The notes under the pieces were generated by a model, which was not told the origin of the DNA, searched no databases, and saw only the letters and a program-made list of their open reading frames with translations. Positions 52,084 through 60,774 of a stretch of 64,000 nucleotides of DNA are shown in pieces. Location: contig NZ_CP109496.1 in assembly GCF_036231355.1 (NCBI RefSeq), positions 7,068,001-7,132,000 on the forward strand, written 5' to 3'. The number at the start of each line of letters is the position of its first letter. Position 1 is the first letter of the stretch. This DNA is from Streptomyces sp. NBC_01431. Lineage in GTDB: Bacteria > Actinomycetota > Actinomycetes > Streptomycetales > Streptomycetaceae. Both the position numbers and the translations under genes were made by a program.

Positions 52084-54819
52084 GTGGCCGAAGCGGCTGG
52101 GGAGCGATTACCTCGGGACGAGGCGCTGAGAGAACTGAGCCTTGCGCTGCGGACTGAGATGGCAGGGCGGGGCTGGAGACAGGCGGACCTGGTCAGGGAG
52201 TCCAACCTGGCGGTCGGTACGCTCTCCGGCATCCTCAACGGCCGCTCCGCGGGGGTCAGTTCGAGCTTCACCGCGATTTTGGACGCGCTCTTCCCGGACA
52301 CAACGAAGGTTGCGGTGGTCGGCAGGTTGCAGGGCGTTCAGGAGACAGAAGTACGCGAACGGCAGTCTGCAGCCCGTCAGAGGCTCAGTGATTTGTGGAG
52401 CGATGCCACCCGGCGCATCCCGGCCGACAAGGGGAGCTATCCGTCCGCGCGGGGTGACAGCGTGCCGCCGCGGGTGGACCGGATCACCCGGCGCGCTCTG
52501 CTGGGCATCCACGAGGCGATCCCGCTGCCCGCCGGCGCCTCCGCGGACCTCGCGGCCGACCTGCCCCTGTACGTCGCCCGGGACGCCGACCCGCAGCTGC
52601 GCGGGGTCCTCACCGGTTTCAAGACCACCGGGGGGTTCGTTCTGCTGGTGGGGGACGCTGCGACGGGCAAGACCCGGACCATGCACGAGGCCCTGCTCGC
52701 CGTCGTTCCGGACTGGAAGTTCGTGGTGCCCGACGATGGCGCGGCCGTGGAAGCCCTGGCCGCCGGCCACCATGCCACCGGCGACCCCGTCGGCCAAGGG
52801 GGCGCTGGGAGTGTGCTGTGGCTCGACGAGTTGCAGGACTTCCTGGCCGGCCCGGCTCCGCTGGCCGCCGCGACGGTACGGAGCCTGCTCACCGAAGCCG
52901 TACCGCCCGTGATCATCGTCGGCACCATGTGGCCGGAAGCCTACGAGCGGCTGCGCGCGGACAGCCCGGAGCCGGGCCGCGGTGGAGGGGACGACCGGGC
53001 CGGGGGCCTCCTGAAGGACATCCGCGCGTCATCCCGCAACGCGCGCGAGGTGCTTGCCATGGCCCAGAGGATCGGCCTCGCGGCGTTCCGGCCGGCCGAG
53101 TGGGAACGGGCCGCGGCCGCGGCGGTCACCGACCCGCGCATAGCCCACGCGCTGCGAGGCAAAGGCGACTTCAGCCTTCCCCAGGCCTTGGCCGGCGCTC
53201 CGGAACTGCTCCACCGCTGGACCACCGCCGACCAGCCGTACGGCAAGGCACTGCTCACGGCGGCCGTCAGCGCCCGCCGCGCCGGGCACCCGCTCACCGT
53301 GCCCGCCGGTTTCCTGCGGGCGGTGGCGCCCTCGTTCCTCACCGGAAGGCAGCGGGCCGGAGCCGGTGCCACCTGGTTCGAGGACGCGCTCGCCTGGGCC
53401 TGTGAGCCCGTCTTCCCGCACACCGAGATCGCGCTGCTGAGCCCGTACTCGCAGACCATGGGCGTTACGGACGGCTACCGGGTCGCGGACGTCCTCGCCG
53501 GTGACCTCGACATCAACTGGCTCACCATTCCACCGGACGTCTGGCCGGCGATGGTGGCCGCGGCCGCCCCGGAAGCCCGCCGGCACATCGGCCTGAACGC
53601 CGAGCTCGCGGGCTACCCGGACGTGGCACGCCACGCCTGGCAGGACGCGGCGGACCAGGGGGACCTCGCCAGCATGTCCCGACTGGGTGTCCTCGCCTTC
53701 GGCGAAGGCAAGTTGGAGGAAGCGCGCAACCTGCTGACCCCGGTCGCCGAGTACGGCGATCCGACCGCGATGTACCACCTCGCCGGCGTGCTGCGCGGCC
53801 AGGGAGACCTCGACCGCGCGCGCCATTGGTATCGGTGTGCCGCCGACGCCGGACACGTCTTTTCCATGATCACCCTGGGGGAGTTGCTGTACGCGTTGGG
53901 CGAGCGGGAGAAGGGCCTCGCCTGGGTCCGCCGTGCGGTGGAGTTCGGCGGTCAGCCGGCCATGACCTCGTATGCCGGCCTTCTGCACGCTGAGGGTCAG
54001 GTCGCCGCCGCCCGCCACTGGCTCGTGCAAGCGGCAGAACGGTGCTACGCCCCCGCCCGTCAGATGCTTGCCGCCCAGCTCCGTCAGGAAGGCGACACGG
54101 CCGGCGCCTCGCGGTGGCTGACCCTGGTGGCTGAGGACACCGCGACCTCGAAGGTCGACCGTGCGGCCGCGCTGCACACGCTCGGCGAAATGTGCCGCCA
54201 GCAGGGCGACCTCGACGGCGCGCGGAAATGGTGGGAGCGGGCGGCGGCTCTTCCGCCGTACCGCAGAGGTGCCGTCAACCCGGCCGGCGTCGCGGCGATG
54301 TACGCCCTCGGCGCCTTGGCACAGCAACAGGACTCCGACACCGAGCGTCGGTGGTTCTCCCGGGCGGCCGAAGCGGGCAGCAGCGACGCCATGTGCGCGC
54401 TCGGTCTGATGGCGGACGCGGAGGGCGACCCGGCGGAGGCCGTCGGCTTCTGGCGGCGGGCCGCCGAAACCGGACACGTCGACTCGATGATTCTGCTGGG
54501 CCGCCAGTACCTGCGACAAGGTGACGAGCCGGCCTGCGCCCAGTGGTTCACCAAAGCCGCCGAGAAAGGCAGCGGAGCCGCTGAGGCGGCCCTCGGCGTG
54601 TTGCTCTCCAAAACGGATCCGGCTGCCGCTCGTCACTGGTTCACCCGCGCCGCCGAGCGCGGAATTCCCCAGGCCATCCACTGCCTGGTCAACGCCTTGG
54701 AGCAGACCGGCAACGCGGCGGACGTCGAGGAGGCCCGGCGCTGGCGGGCACGACTCCCTTCCGAGGACGTCTCCTGCGAGGACGTCTCCTGCGAGGGCGG
54801 CGGACCGCAGCCGACGTAG
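52084..54819 (+). CDS. HTH, P-loop NTPase and Sel1-repeat protein, 911 residues
   Basis: The protein has an N-terminal XRE-like HTH (about 13-70, RGWRQADLVRESNLAVGTLS), a STAND/AAA-like NTPase with Walker A GDAATGKT (about 190-197) and Walker B VLWLDELQDF (about 244-253), and a C-terminal array of Sel1/TPR-type repeats (about 510-895), each with ARHWYRCAADAGH-like or WFTKAAEKGS segments. This layout resembles signalling ATPases where the repeat domain senses and the NTPase oligomerises. A TTA codon (residue 9, 52108-52110) makes translation depend on the bldA tRNA. The end has a 15 bp tandem duplication. No neighbours point to a partner. Confidence 0.88.
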   Translation: MAEAAGERLPRDEALRELSLALRTEMAGRGWRQADLVRESNLAVGTLSGILNGRSAGVSSSFTAILDALFPDTTKVAVVGRLQGVQETEVRERQSAARQRLSDLWSDATRRIPADKGSYPSARGDSVPPRVDRITRRALLGIHEAIPLPAGASADLAADLPLYVARDADPQLRGVLTGFKTTGGFVLLVGDAATGKTRTMHEALLAVVPDWKFVVPDDGAAVEALAAGHHATGDPVGQGGAGSVLWLDELQDFLAGPAPLAAATVRSLLTEAVPPVIIVGTMWPEAYERLRADSPEPGRGGGDDRAGGLLKDIRASSRNAREVLAMAQRIGLAAFRPAEWERAAAAAVTDPRIAHALRGKGDFSLPQALAGAPELLHRWTTADQPYGKALLTAAVSARRAGHPLTVPAGFLRAVAPSFLTGRQRAGAGATWFEDALAWACEPVFPHTEIALLSPYSQTMGVTDGYRVADVLAGDLDINWLTIPPDVWPAMVAAAAPEARRHIGLNAELAGYPDVARHAWQDAADQGDLASMSRLGVLAFGEGKLEEARNLLTPVAEYGDPTAMYHLAGVLRGQGDLDRARHWYRCAADAGHVFSMITLGELLYALGEREKGLAWVRRAVEFGGQPAMTSYAGLLHAEGQVAAARHWLVQAAERCYAPARQMLAAQLRQEGDTAGASRWLTLVAEDTATSKVDRAAALHTLGEMCRQQGDLDGARKWWERAAALPPYRRGAVNPAGVAAMYALGALAQQQDSDTERRWFSRAAEAGSSDAMCALGLMADAEGDPAEAVGFWRRAAETGHVDSMILLGRQYLRQGDEPACAQWFTKAAEKGSGAAEAALGVLLSKTDPAAARHWFTRAAERGIPQAIHCLVNALEQTGNAADVEEARRWRARLPSEDVSCEDVSCEGGGPQPT
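54763..54792 (+). repeat. 15 bp tandem duplication at the end of the Sel1 gene
   Basis: GAGGACGTCTCCTGC occurs twice in tandem (54763-54777 and 54778-54792) and encodes EDVSC twice near the C-terminus. The unit is in frame, so it only adds five residues. Confidence 0.9.
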
Positions 54820-54826
54820 CGCAGAG

Positions 54827-54847
54827 CCTTTGCCCGTCAGGCAAAGG
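54827..54847. terminator. Hairpin between the Sel1 gene and rpmE2
   Basis: CCTTTGCC (54827-54834) pairs with GGCAAAGG (54840-54847) around CGTCA. It lies between convergent genes, 8 bp after the Sel1-protein stop. Confidence 0.7.
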
Positions 54848-54874
54848 AGGGTGCGCCTCGGGTTTCGGCCGGGG

Positions 54875-55123
54875 TCACTCCTTGCCTTCGTAGCGGCGCT
54901 CGAAGCGGGCGATGCGGCCCTCGGGGTCGACCGTCCGGGCCTTGCCGGTGTAAAAGGGGTGGCTCTCCGCGGAGATCTCCACGTCGATGACCGGGTAGGT
55001 CTGGCCGTCGTCCCAGTCGATCGTCTCCTCGCTTGTCGCCGTCGACCGGGTCAGGAAGGCGAACCCGGCCGCGCGGTCTCGGAAGACGACCGGCTGGTAC
55101 GCGGGCTGCTTGTCACGCTGCAT
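54875..55123 (-). CDS. rpmE2: 50S ribosomal protein L31 type B
   Basis: The 82-residue protein matches L31 type B: MQRDKQPAYQPVVFRD, TRSTATSEETIDW, YPVIDVEISAESHPFYTG. It lacks the four zinc-binding cysteines of type A, so it is the zinc-independent version used under zinc limitation. ATG 55123 has GGAG upstream. No obvious Zur box was seen upstream. It is convergent with the Sel1-repeat gene. Confidence 0.95.
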   Translation of the reverse strand: MQRDKQPAYQPVVFRDRAAGFAFLTRSTATSEETIDWDDGQTYPVIDVEISAESHPFYTGKARTVDPEGRIARFERRYEGKE

Positions 55124-55236
55124 GGGGGCTCCGGGGGTTCGGCGGGATCGTGGTCCGGGCGCCGGCCGCCCGGCCGTAGGGGGCCGTGGAGGTCGTGGGC
55201 GCCGTCGAAGTTGAAGTTGAAGTCATCGGGGTCGGT

Positions 55237-55704
55237 TCACGTCAACATGTCGTCCTCGTCGACGATGTGCATCGCCGCTTCCTCGGCGGAGGCGGCGGCC
55301 CCGTCCACGCCCACGTCGGTGGCGATCATCCTGGTCTCCTCGTCCGGGTGGGCGCCCTGGTCGGGGGCGACGAGCCGCCCCGCGCGGACGCCGCCGACCT
55401 CGTTGTCGCGCGGCTCGCCGTCGGTGTCCCAGGTGTCGCCCATGCCGTCGCCCTCGGGCGCGCACACCTCCGGAAGCTCAAGCGTCAGACGCCTGTCCAG
55501 GCTCTCGCCGCGCAGCCGCTCGGCGGCGGTGACGTCGGAGCGCTCCACCGCCCAGGGCCGTTCCGGTGGTGAATAGCCTTCGTCCAGCGGGTCGGGGACC
55601 CCGTCGTCCAGGGTGTCCTCGGCGCCGAGCAGGCCCTCGTCGTCCTGCACCTCGGAGCCGTCGGGCTGGTAGACCTCGTCTCCCCACGCCTCTGTGTCGA
55701 CCAC
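55237..55704 (-). CDS. DUF5709 family protein
   Basis: The 155-residue acidic protein has the DUF5709 pattern: GDEVYQPDGSEVQDDEGLLG near the N-terminus, VPDPLDEGYSPPERPWAVE, ERLRGESLDRRL, and IATDVGVDGAAASAEEAAMH near the C-terminus. It is hydrophilic, with no membrane segment. The family has no known function. GTG 55704 has AGGAGGTAGCC immediately upstream; the ATG at 55728 is not supported by a ribosome site. Confidence 0.88.
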   Translation of the reverse strand: MVDTEAWGDEVYQPDGSEVQDDEGLLGAEDTLDDGVPDPLDEGYSPPERPWAVERSDVTAAERLRGESLDRRLTLELPEVCAPEGDGMGDTWDTDGEPRDNEVGGVRAGRLVAPDQGAHPDEETRMIATDVGVDGAAASAEEAAMHIVDEDDMLT

Positions 55705-55857
55705 GGCTACCTCCTGCGTTGCGAGCATCGGCTGGCACGCCGCGGGGCCGGACCCGGCAGCCGCCCCCAGTGTCGGCCCGCCCGGCCCCCTGTCACCACC
55801 GTACGCGCGCCACCCGGGTGAGCGGCAGATGCGGATTCCCTTGCGGAATCAGACACT

Positions 55858-55887
55858 TTGAACGCGTTCAAGTCTGTGCGCTAAGGT
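55858..55887 (+). promoter_or_regulatory. Promoter with palindromic operator upstream of the TIGR01777 gene
   Basis: TTGAAC (55858-55863) and TAAGGT (55882-55887) form a -35/-10 pair with an 18 bp spacer. TTGAACGCGTTCAA (55858-55871) is a perfect 14 bp palindrome covering the -35, typical of a TetR-family repressor site. No TetR gene is nearby in the window. Confidence 0.65.
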
Positions 55888-55910
55888 CGGTTCAACATCG
55901 AGGGGGCGCA

Positions 55911-56864
55911 ATGAAGGTCGTGATTCCCGGCGGAACCGGGCAGGTCGGCGCGATCCTGGACCAGGCGCTGACCGCCGCCGGCCACGACGTCGTCATCCTG
56001 ACGCGACGGCCACGGCGTGAGCGCGAAGTGGGCTGGGACGGCCGGACGCTCGGAGCGTGGGCGCGGACCCTCGACGGCAGCGACGTCGTGATCAACCTGG
56101 CGGGCCGCAGCGTGAACTGCCGGTACACCGAGGCGAACCTGCGGGCCATGATGGATTCGCGGGTCCGCTCCGCCGAGGTCGTGGGCGAGGCGATCGCGGC
56201 CGCCGCACGGCCGCCGAAAGCCTGGCTCCAGATGAGCACCGCGACCGTGTACGCCCACCGCTTCGACGCCGCCAACGACGAGGCAACCGGGCTCGTCGGT
56301 GGCGGTGAGGCGGCCGTCCCGGCGTACTGGGCGTACAGCGTCGAGATCGCCAAGCGCTGGGAGGCGGCCCAGGAGCAGGCCCCGACGCCGGACACCCGCA
56401 AGGTGGCGCTGCGCTCCGCGATGGTGATGAGCCCGGACCGCGAGGGCGTCTTCGACGTGCTGCTCAAGCTGGCCCGGCTCGGGCTCGGCGGCCCGGTCGC
56501 GGGCGGGGCGCAGTACGTGTCCTGGATTCATGACCGCGACTTCGTCCGCGCGGTCGAGTTCCTCGTCGGGCGCGACGACTTCACCGGCCCGGTGAACCTG
56601 GCCGCGCCCGCTCCGCTGCCGCAGCGAGCGTTCATGCGGGCCCTGCGCGGCGCCTGGGGAGTACCCCTGGGGCTGCCCGCGACGAGGTGGATGGCGGAGC
56701 TCGGCGCGTTCGCGCTGCGCTCGGACACCGAACTCCTCCTCAAGAGCCGCCGGGTGGTGCCCGGCCGTCTGCTGGACGCGGGCTTCGCCTTCGAGTACGC
56801 ACAGTGGCCGGCGGCGGCCGACGACCTGGTGCGGCGGGTACGCACCGAACGCCGGGGCCGCTAA
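55911..56864 (+). CDS. TIGR01777 family oxidoreductase (SDR-like epimerase)
   Basis: The 317-residue protein has the NAD(P)-binding glycine motif GGTGQVG (residues 7-13), DVVINLAGRSVNCRYTE (about 58-74), the TYG/Y-x3-K equivalent AYWAYSVEIAKRWE, and a C-terminal DUF1731-like segment (GWGVPLGLPATRWMAELGAF region). This matches the TIGR01777 family, a stand-alone SDR group of unknown substrate. ATG 55911 has GAGGGGGCG upstream; the palindromic promoter lies 24 bp before it. Confidence 0.92.
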   Translation: MKVVIPGGTGQVGAILDQALTAAGHDVVILTRRPRREREVGWDGRTLGAWARTLDGSDVVINLAGRSVNCRYTEANLRAMMDSRVRSAEVVGEAIAAAARPPKAWLQMSTATVYAHRFDAANDEATGLVGGGEAAVPAYWAYSVEIAKRWEAAQEQAPTPDTRKVALRSAMVMSPDREGVFDVLLKLARLGLGGPVAGGAQYVSWIHDRDFVRAVEFLVGRDDFTGPVNLAAPAPLPQRAFMRALRGAWGVPLGLPATRWMAELGAFALRSDTELLLKSRRVVPGRLLDAGFAFEYAQWPAAADDLVRRVRTERRGR

Positions 56865-56940
56865 CCGCTGCCCGGCCCTGCGACGGCCGCCGCTGCGCCA
56901 AATGGCTTGTCCTATTGGGCAGTTGGGGCTGGCGCCGGGC

Positions 56941-57450
56941 TCAGCGGGTGCCGATGTCGTGCAGAAACCCGATCAGCGTCAGCAACCACATCACCACCGC
57001 GATCCACAGCAGGACCTGGCCGAGCGTGTGCAGCCAGTCGATCTCCGTGGCGGCGGCGGTCGAGAGCGCGGCGACCGCCGTCATGCCCACCGGGAAGACG
57101 GTGGACCAGCGCCGGATGTCGTATCCCGGGCGGGGCCAGCGCGTTTCGGCGGCCAGCAGCACCGCGCACCAGGCGAGACTGAGCCCGAGCAGGACCAGCG
57201 TGGTCGTCCCCAGGGCCGTGTGCGCGGCGCCGGTCCACACGGGGGACAGGGCCAGTCTGGAGGCGGCGAGCGCCGAAATGGCCAGCGCGCCGCCGCCGAT
57301 CCACTGGTCGCCCGCGCCGGCCCGCAGCTGTCGGAAGTCGAAGTGGCCCAGTGCCTGTACGTAGAGGATGAGGCCGACCACCAGGGCCACCAGGGCGGCG
57401 CGGGCGAGCCAGCCGCCCTCGGTCCACCATGGCGCGGCCTGACGGGTCAT
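56941..57450 (-). CDS. Membrane protein related to the C-terminal half of TehA/TDT transporters
   Basis: The 169-residue protein has about five transmembrane helices, with motifs near the C-terminus reading RRWSTVFPVGMTAVA and then WLHTLGQVLLWIAVVMWLL. TDT-family transporters (TehA, Mae1) carry a comparable W-x-FP-G motif, but they are about 320 residues long. This gene seems to cover only the second half. Either it is a truncated relic or a separate small family. ATG 57450 lies in the divergent region; no strong ribosome site is visible. Adjacent operator at 57515-57542. Confidence 0.65.
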   Translation of the reverse strand: MTRQAAPWWTEGGWLARAALVALVVGLILYVQALGHFDFRQLRAGAGDQWIGGGALAISALAASRLALSPVWTGAAHTALGTTTLVLLGLSLAWCAVLLAAETRWPRPGYDIRRWSTVFPVGMTAVAALSTAAATEIDWLHTLGQVLLWIAVVMWLLTLIGFLHDIGTR

Positions 57451-57514
57451 GGCCCCATCGCAACGCGCCCCCACCGGTGCCGCCACCGACGAGGTGGTTT
57501 GCCCGGCGTGATAC

Positions 57515-57542
57515 TTGTATAGTACAACTGATATCAGTTGTA
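57515..57542. promoter_or_regulatory. Overlapping palindromes with TTGTA/TACAA half-sites
   Basis: TACAACTGATATCAGTTGTA at 57523-57542 is a perfect 20 bp palindrome. TTGTATAGTACAA (57515-57527) overlaps it. Each uses the same half-site as the MarR operator at 43896-43910. TATAGT (57518-57523) is a good -10 for the plus-strand gene, and TACTAT lies on the opposite strand. It regulates the divergent pair. Confidence 0.8.
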
Positions 57543-57609
57543 AAAGCCAACCATAAGGTCCATTCATCAACCGCATGTGGTGGTGGACCCCACCGCGAAG
57601 GGTCCTGTC

Positions 57610-58695
57610 ATGTCCGGAGGCCACAAGGCTGGACGGGTCGGTGCGCCGGGCGATGTGCGCACGGCGCCGTCGAATCCCGCGCTGCGGCACGTTCTCACCC
57701 ACCTGATCACCCCGCTGCTGATGTGCCTCGGCATGGGGCTCGCCTATCTGGGCGCGTTCGTCACCCCCGAGCCGCACCATCTGCCGATCGCGGTGGTGGG
57801 CACGGGCCCGCAGGCCAAGGTGTTCGCGCAGACCGTCAAGGACAAGGCGGGCGACGCGCTCGATGTGCGCACCCTGCCCGACCGCGCCACCGCCGTCGAC
57901 CAGCTGAAGTCGCGCGACATCACCGGCGCCTACGTGCTGGACGCGAAGCCGGAACTGATCGTCGCCTCGGCGGGATCGGACATGAGCGCCACCGCCGTCG
58001 AGAAGGTCTTCACCCCGGTGGCCACCGCCCAGGGCACCCCGCTGAAGATCACCGATGTCGTGCCGCCGGTCTCCGGGGACCCGACGGGCTCGGGCATCTT
58101 CTTCCTGCTCATCGCCGTGAGCATCGGCTCGTACGCCTCCGTCGCCGTGCTCGGAGCGGCCGGCGCCGGACTGTCGCTACGCATCCGGGCGGCTCTGGTC
58201 ACCGGGGTCTCCTTCGCGGTCTCCCTGATCGGGGCGGCCTTCGCGGGGCCCCTCTTCCACCTGGTCGACCACGGGCTGTGGGGCGTGTGGGCGATGACCT
58301 GGCTGTACTCGGCGGGCATCCTCTTCCTCGGCGTGGGTCTGCACACCTTCCTCAAGCGCTGGACCACGCTCGGCGTGATGGTGCTCTTCGTGATGCTCAA
58401 CTTCACGAGCTCCGGCGGTCTGTTCCGCCCCGAACTGCAAAACGGCTTCTTCGGTAGCCTGCACGCCTTCTGGAACGGTGCCGGCCTGCTCGAAGGCATC
58501 CGCAACCTCGTCTACTTCGGCGATCACGGCCTCGCCCGCAACGTCTGGGTGCTGGCCGCCTGGCTGGTCCTCGGCCTCGCCGTGACGGCGGTGGCGGCCG
58601 CCGTGGAACGCGGCCGGGCTCCCTCCTCCACCCCACTGGCCGCGCCCGCCGAAGCCACCGAAGAGGAGGAAGTGGAGGAGGCCGTCGGCGTGTGA
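57610..58695 (+). CDS. Integral membrane protein, ABC-2/YhgE-Pip-like
   Basis: The 361-residue protein has a first transmembrane helix (about 40-58, LLMCLGMGLAYLGAFV), a large extracytoplasmic domain (about 65-170) and five further helices (about 175-200, 205-225, 235-255, 260-285, 315-340). Its layout (one helix, outside domain, helix bundle) matches ABC-2 or YhgE/Pip-type export proteins. There is no ATPase gene adjacent. It ends in a Glu-rich tail. ATG 57610 has GAAGGG upstream and is preferred to the GTG at 57577. Its regulation by a MarR-type repressor is implied by the palindromes. Confidence 0.85.
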   Translation: MSGGHKAGRVGAPGDVRTAPSNPALRHVLTHLITPLLMCLGMGLAYLGAFVTPEPHHLPIAVVGTGPQAKVFAQTVKDKAGDALDVRTLPDRATAVDQLKSRDITGAYVLDAKPELIVASAGSDMSATAVEKVFTPVATAQGTPLKITDVVPPVSGDPTGSGIFFLLIAVSIGSYASVAVLGAAGAGLSLRIRAALVTGVSFAVSLIGAAFAGPLFHLVDHGLWGVWAMTWLYSAGILFLGVGLHTFLKRWTTLGVMVLFVMLNFTSSGGLFRPELQNGFFGSLHAFWNGAGLLEGIRNLVYFGDHGLARNVWVLAAWLVLGLAVTAVAAAVERGRAPSSTPLAAPAEATEEEEVEEAVGV

Positions 58696-58772
58696 CCCGC
58701 ACGCCACACCCGGCTCTCGCGTGAGCGCCGGGACCGCGACACTGTGGGGGTATCGACACCCAGGAGGAACCG

Positions 58773-59150
58773 ATGCCGGGAAAGCGCGCCTTTCGGGTCC
58801 GCCGCGTCTACGACCCGCCCGAGAAGGCCGACGGCGTACGCGTCCTGGTCGACCGGCTGTGGCCCCGGGGCCTGTCCAAGGAAGACGCCGCGGTGGACGA
58901 ATGGCCCAAGGAGCTCACCCCCTCGACGGAACTGCGCAAGTGGTACCACGCGGACACCACGCGGTTCACCGCCTTCCAGGAGCGGTACGAGGCCGAGCTG
59001 GAGGGGGCCGAGCAGAGCGGGGCCGTCGACCGGCTCCTCGAACTCGCCCGGGACAGGACCATCACCCTCCTCACCGCGGTGAAGGACATCGACCACAGCC
59101 ATGTGCCGACGCTCCTCGCCGTCCTTGAACGAGCGCGCCCCGGCCGCTGA
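58773..59150 (+). CDS. DUF488 family protein (YeaO-like)
   Basis: The 125-residue protein begins MPGKRAFRVRRVYDPP and has VRVLVDRLWPRGLSKEDAAVDEWPKELTPS split near residues 23-52, and a C-terminal LLTAVKDIDHSHV. This is the YeaO-like DUF488 family, small cytoplasmic proteins without an assigned function. ATG 58773 has AGGAGGAACCG right upstream. Confidence 0.93.
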   Translation: MPGKRAFRVRRVYDPPEKADGVRVLVDRLWPRGLSKEDAAVDEWPKELTPSTELRKWYHADTTRFTAFQERYEAELEGAEQSGAVDRLLELARDRTITLLTAVKDIDHSHVPTLLAVLERARPGR

Positions 59151-59211
59151 CCAGCGCACGTCCGGGTGAACCCGGCGGGCGGCGCGGCCCGATCCGGGCT
59201 AGGCAGAAGGC

Positions 59212-60774
59212 ATGTCACGGATGGGGAGAATCGACCGCCGCTGGTTCGAACGGGTCGCCACCGCGCGGCTCGCGGGCGCCGAGCAGCGGGTGCTGCCCGG
59301 CCTCAGCAGGGCCGCCAACCACGGCAGGCTGTGGTTCGCCACGGCGAGCGCGCTGGCCGTGGCGGGCGGCCCCACCGCCCGCCGGGCCGCACGGCGCGGA
59401 GTGGGCGCGCTGGCGCTGGCCTCGCTCACCGCCAACACCGTCGCCAAGTACGCGACCCGACGCCGGCGCCCCGTCGTCGACGCCGTTCCGCTGGTGCGCC
59501 GCCTGACGAAGGCGCCCCGCAGCTCCTCCTTCCCCTCCGGGCACTCCGCGTCGGCGGCCGCCTTCGCCACCGGCGTCGCCCTGGAATCCAGCCGGTACGG
59601 GGCGCTGATCGCCCCCGTCGCCGCGGCTGTCGCGTTCTCCCGGATCTACGTCGGCGTCCACTACCCGGGCGATGTGCTGGCAGGCTGCGCCCTGGGCGCG
59701 GCCGCCGCCGCGGTCACCTGCTATTGGTGGCCGCCCCGGCCCCGGCCCGTCCACATCCTGCACACCCGCGCCGCCGCGCCGCCTCTCCCGCACGGCCGGG
59801 GACTCGTCGTGGTCGTCAACAGCGCCGCGGGCAAAGGCGTTCCGGGCCGTCTGCCCGCGGCGGAACACCTGCGCCTGCTGCTGCCCGAAGCCGAGATCGT
59901 GGAGCTGCGGGCGGGCGACGACCTCGCGGAACTCCTGGACGAGGCGGCGTCCCGCGCCGGACAGCTCGCCGGGGTGCTCGGGGTCTGCGGCGGCGACGGC
60001 ACCGTGAACGCGGCGTCCGAACGGGCCGCCCGCGCCGGGCTCGCCCTCGCGGTGTTCCCCGGCGGCACCTTCAACCACTTCGCCCTCGACGCGGGCGTCG
60101 CCGCCTTCGAGGACACCGCGTACGCCGTCGAACACGGTGAGGCCATCCGCGTCGACCTCGCCCGCGTCCGCGACGGCGCGGGCAACGATGTCTTCGCCTT
60201 CCTCAACACGTTCAGCATCGGCCTGTACCCCGACCTGGTGCGCATGCGGGAAGACATGGAGGGGCGGATCGGGAAATGGCCGGCCGCCGCGCTCGCCCTG
60301 CTCCGCGTCCTGCGTACCGCCGAGCCCGTCCAGCTTTGGATCGACGGCAGGCCCCGCGCCCTGTGGCTGCTGTTCGCGGGCAACGGCCACTACCAGCCCG
60401 ACGGACTCGCCCCCTCACACCGGCCCCGCCTCGACGAAGGACTGCTCGACGTCCGCACCGTCGACGCCGAAGCACGCCTGGCCCGTACCCGCCTCACCGT
60501 GTCCGCACTGGCCGGCGCGCTGCGCCGCTCGCACGTCTACCAGGCCGAACGTGTACGCGAGATCCGCCTCGCCGGCCTCGACGGCGTGCGCACCCTCGCG
60601 TACGACGGGGAGGCCGCGCCGGCGCCGGACACCCTCGTCATCCACAAGGCGGACCGGGCGCTCGTCGTCTACAGCCCCGCCGAACCCCAGGACGAGCTCG
60701 CCCAGCGGGCCCGCACCGCGACGGCCGCCTTCGCCGCCGGCGCTACCGCGACACGAGCGGGCCCGGCGCGCTGA
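59212..60774 (+). CDS. Bifunctional PAP2 phosphatase/diacylglycerol kinase family protein
   Basis: The 520-residue protein has a membrane PAP2 domain at about 50-180 (KYATRRRRP, FPSGHSASAAAFA and SRIYVGVHYPGDVLAG are the three phosphatase motifs) and a DAGK catalytic domain at about 200-510 (VCGGDGTVNAA near 265; FPGGTFNHFA near 285). The fusion may interconvert phosphatidic acid, diacylglycerol or related lipids. The ATG at 59212 follows AGAAGG; TAGGCA six bases upstream could be a -10. Its last 32 bases overlap the convergent MFS gene. Confidence 0.93.
   Translation: MSRMGRIDRRWFERVATARLAGAEQRVLPGLSRAANHGRLWFATASALAVAGGPTARRAARRGVGALALASLTANTVAKYATRRRRPVVDAVPLVRRLTKAPRSSSFPSGHSASAAAFATGVALESSRYGALIAPVAAAVAFSRIYVGVHYPGDVLAGCALGAAAAAVTCYWWPPRPRPVHILHTRAAAPPLPHGRGLVVVVNSAAGKGVPGRLPAAEHLRLLLPEAEIVELRAGDDLAELLDEAASRAGQLAGVLGVCGGDGTVNAASERAARAGLALAVFPGGTFNHFALDAGVAAFEDTAYAVEHGEAIRVDLARVRDGAGNDVFAFLNTFSIGLYPDLVRMREDMEGRIGKWPAAALALLRVLRTAEPVQLWIDGRPRALWLLFAGNGHYQPDGLAPSHRPRLDEGLLDVRTVDAEARLARTRLTVSALAGALRRSHVYQAERVREIRLAGLDGVRTLAYDGEAAPAPDTLVIHKADRALVVYSPAEPQDELAQRARTATAAFAAGATATRAGPAR

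Noticed and set aside
55124..55236. Zur box upstream of rpmE2
   Set aside because: Type B L31 genes are often zinc-repressed, but no TGAAAATGATTTTCA-like palindrome is seen upstream here.
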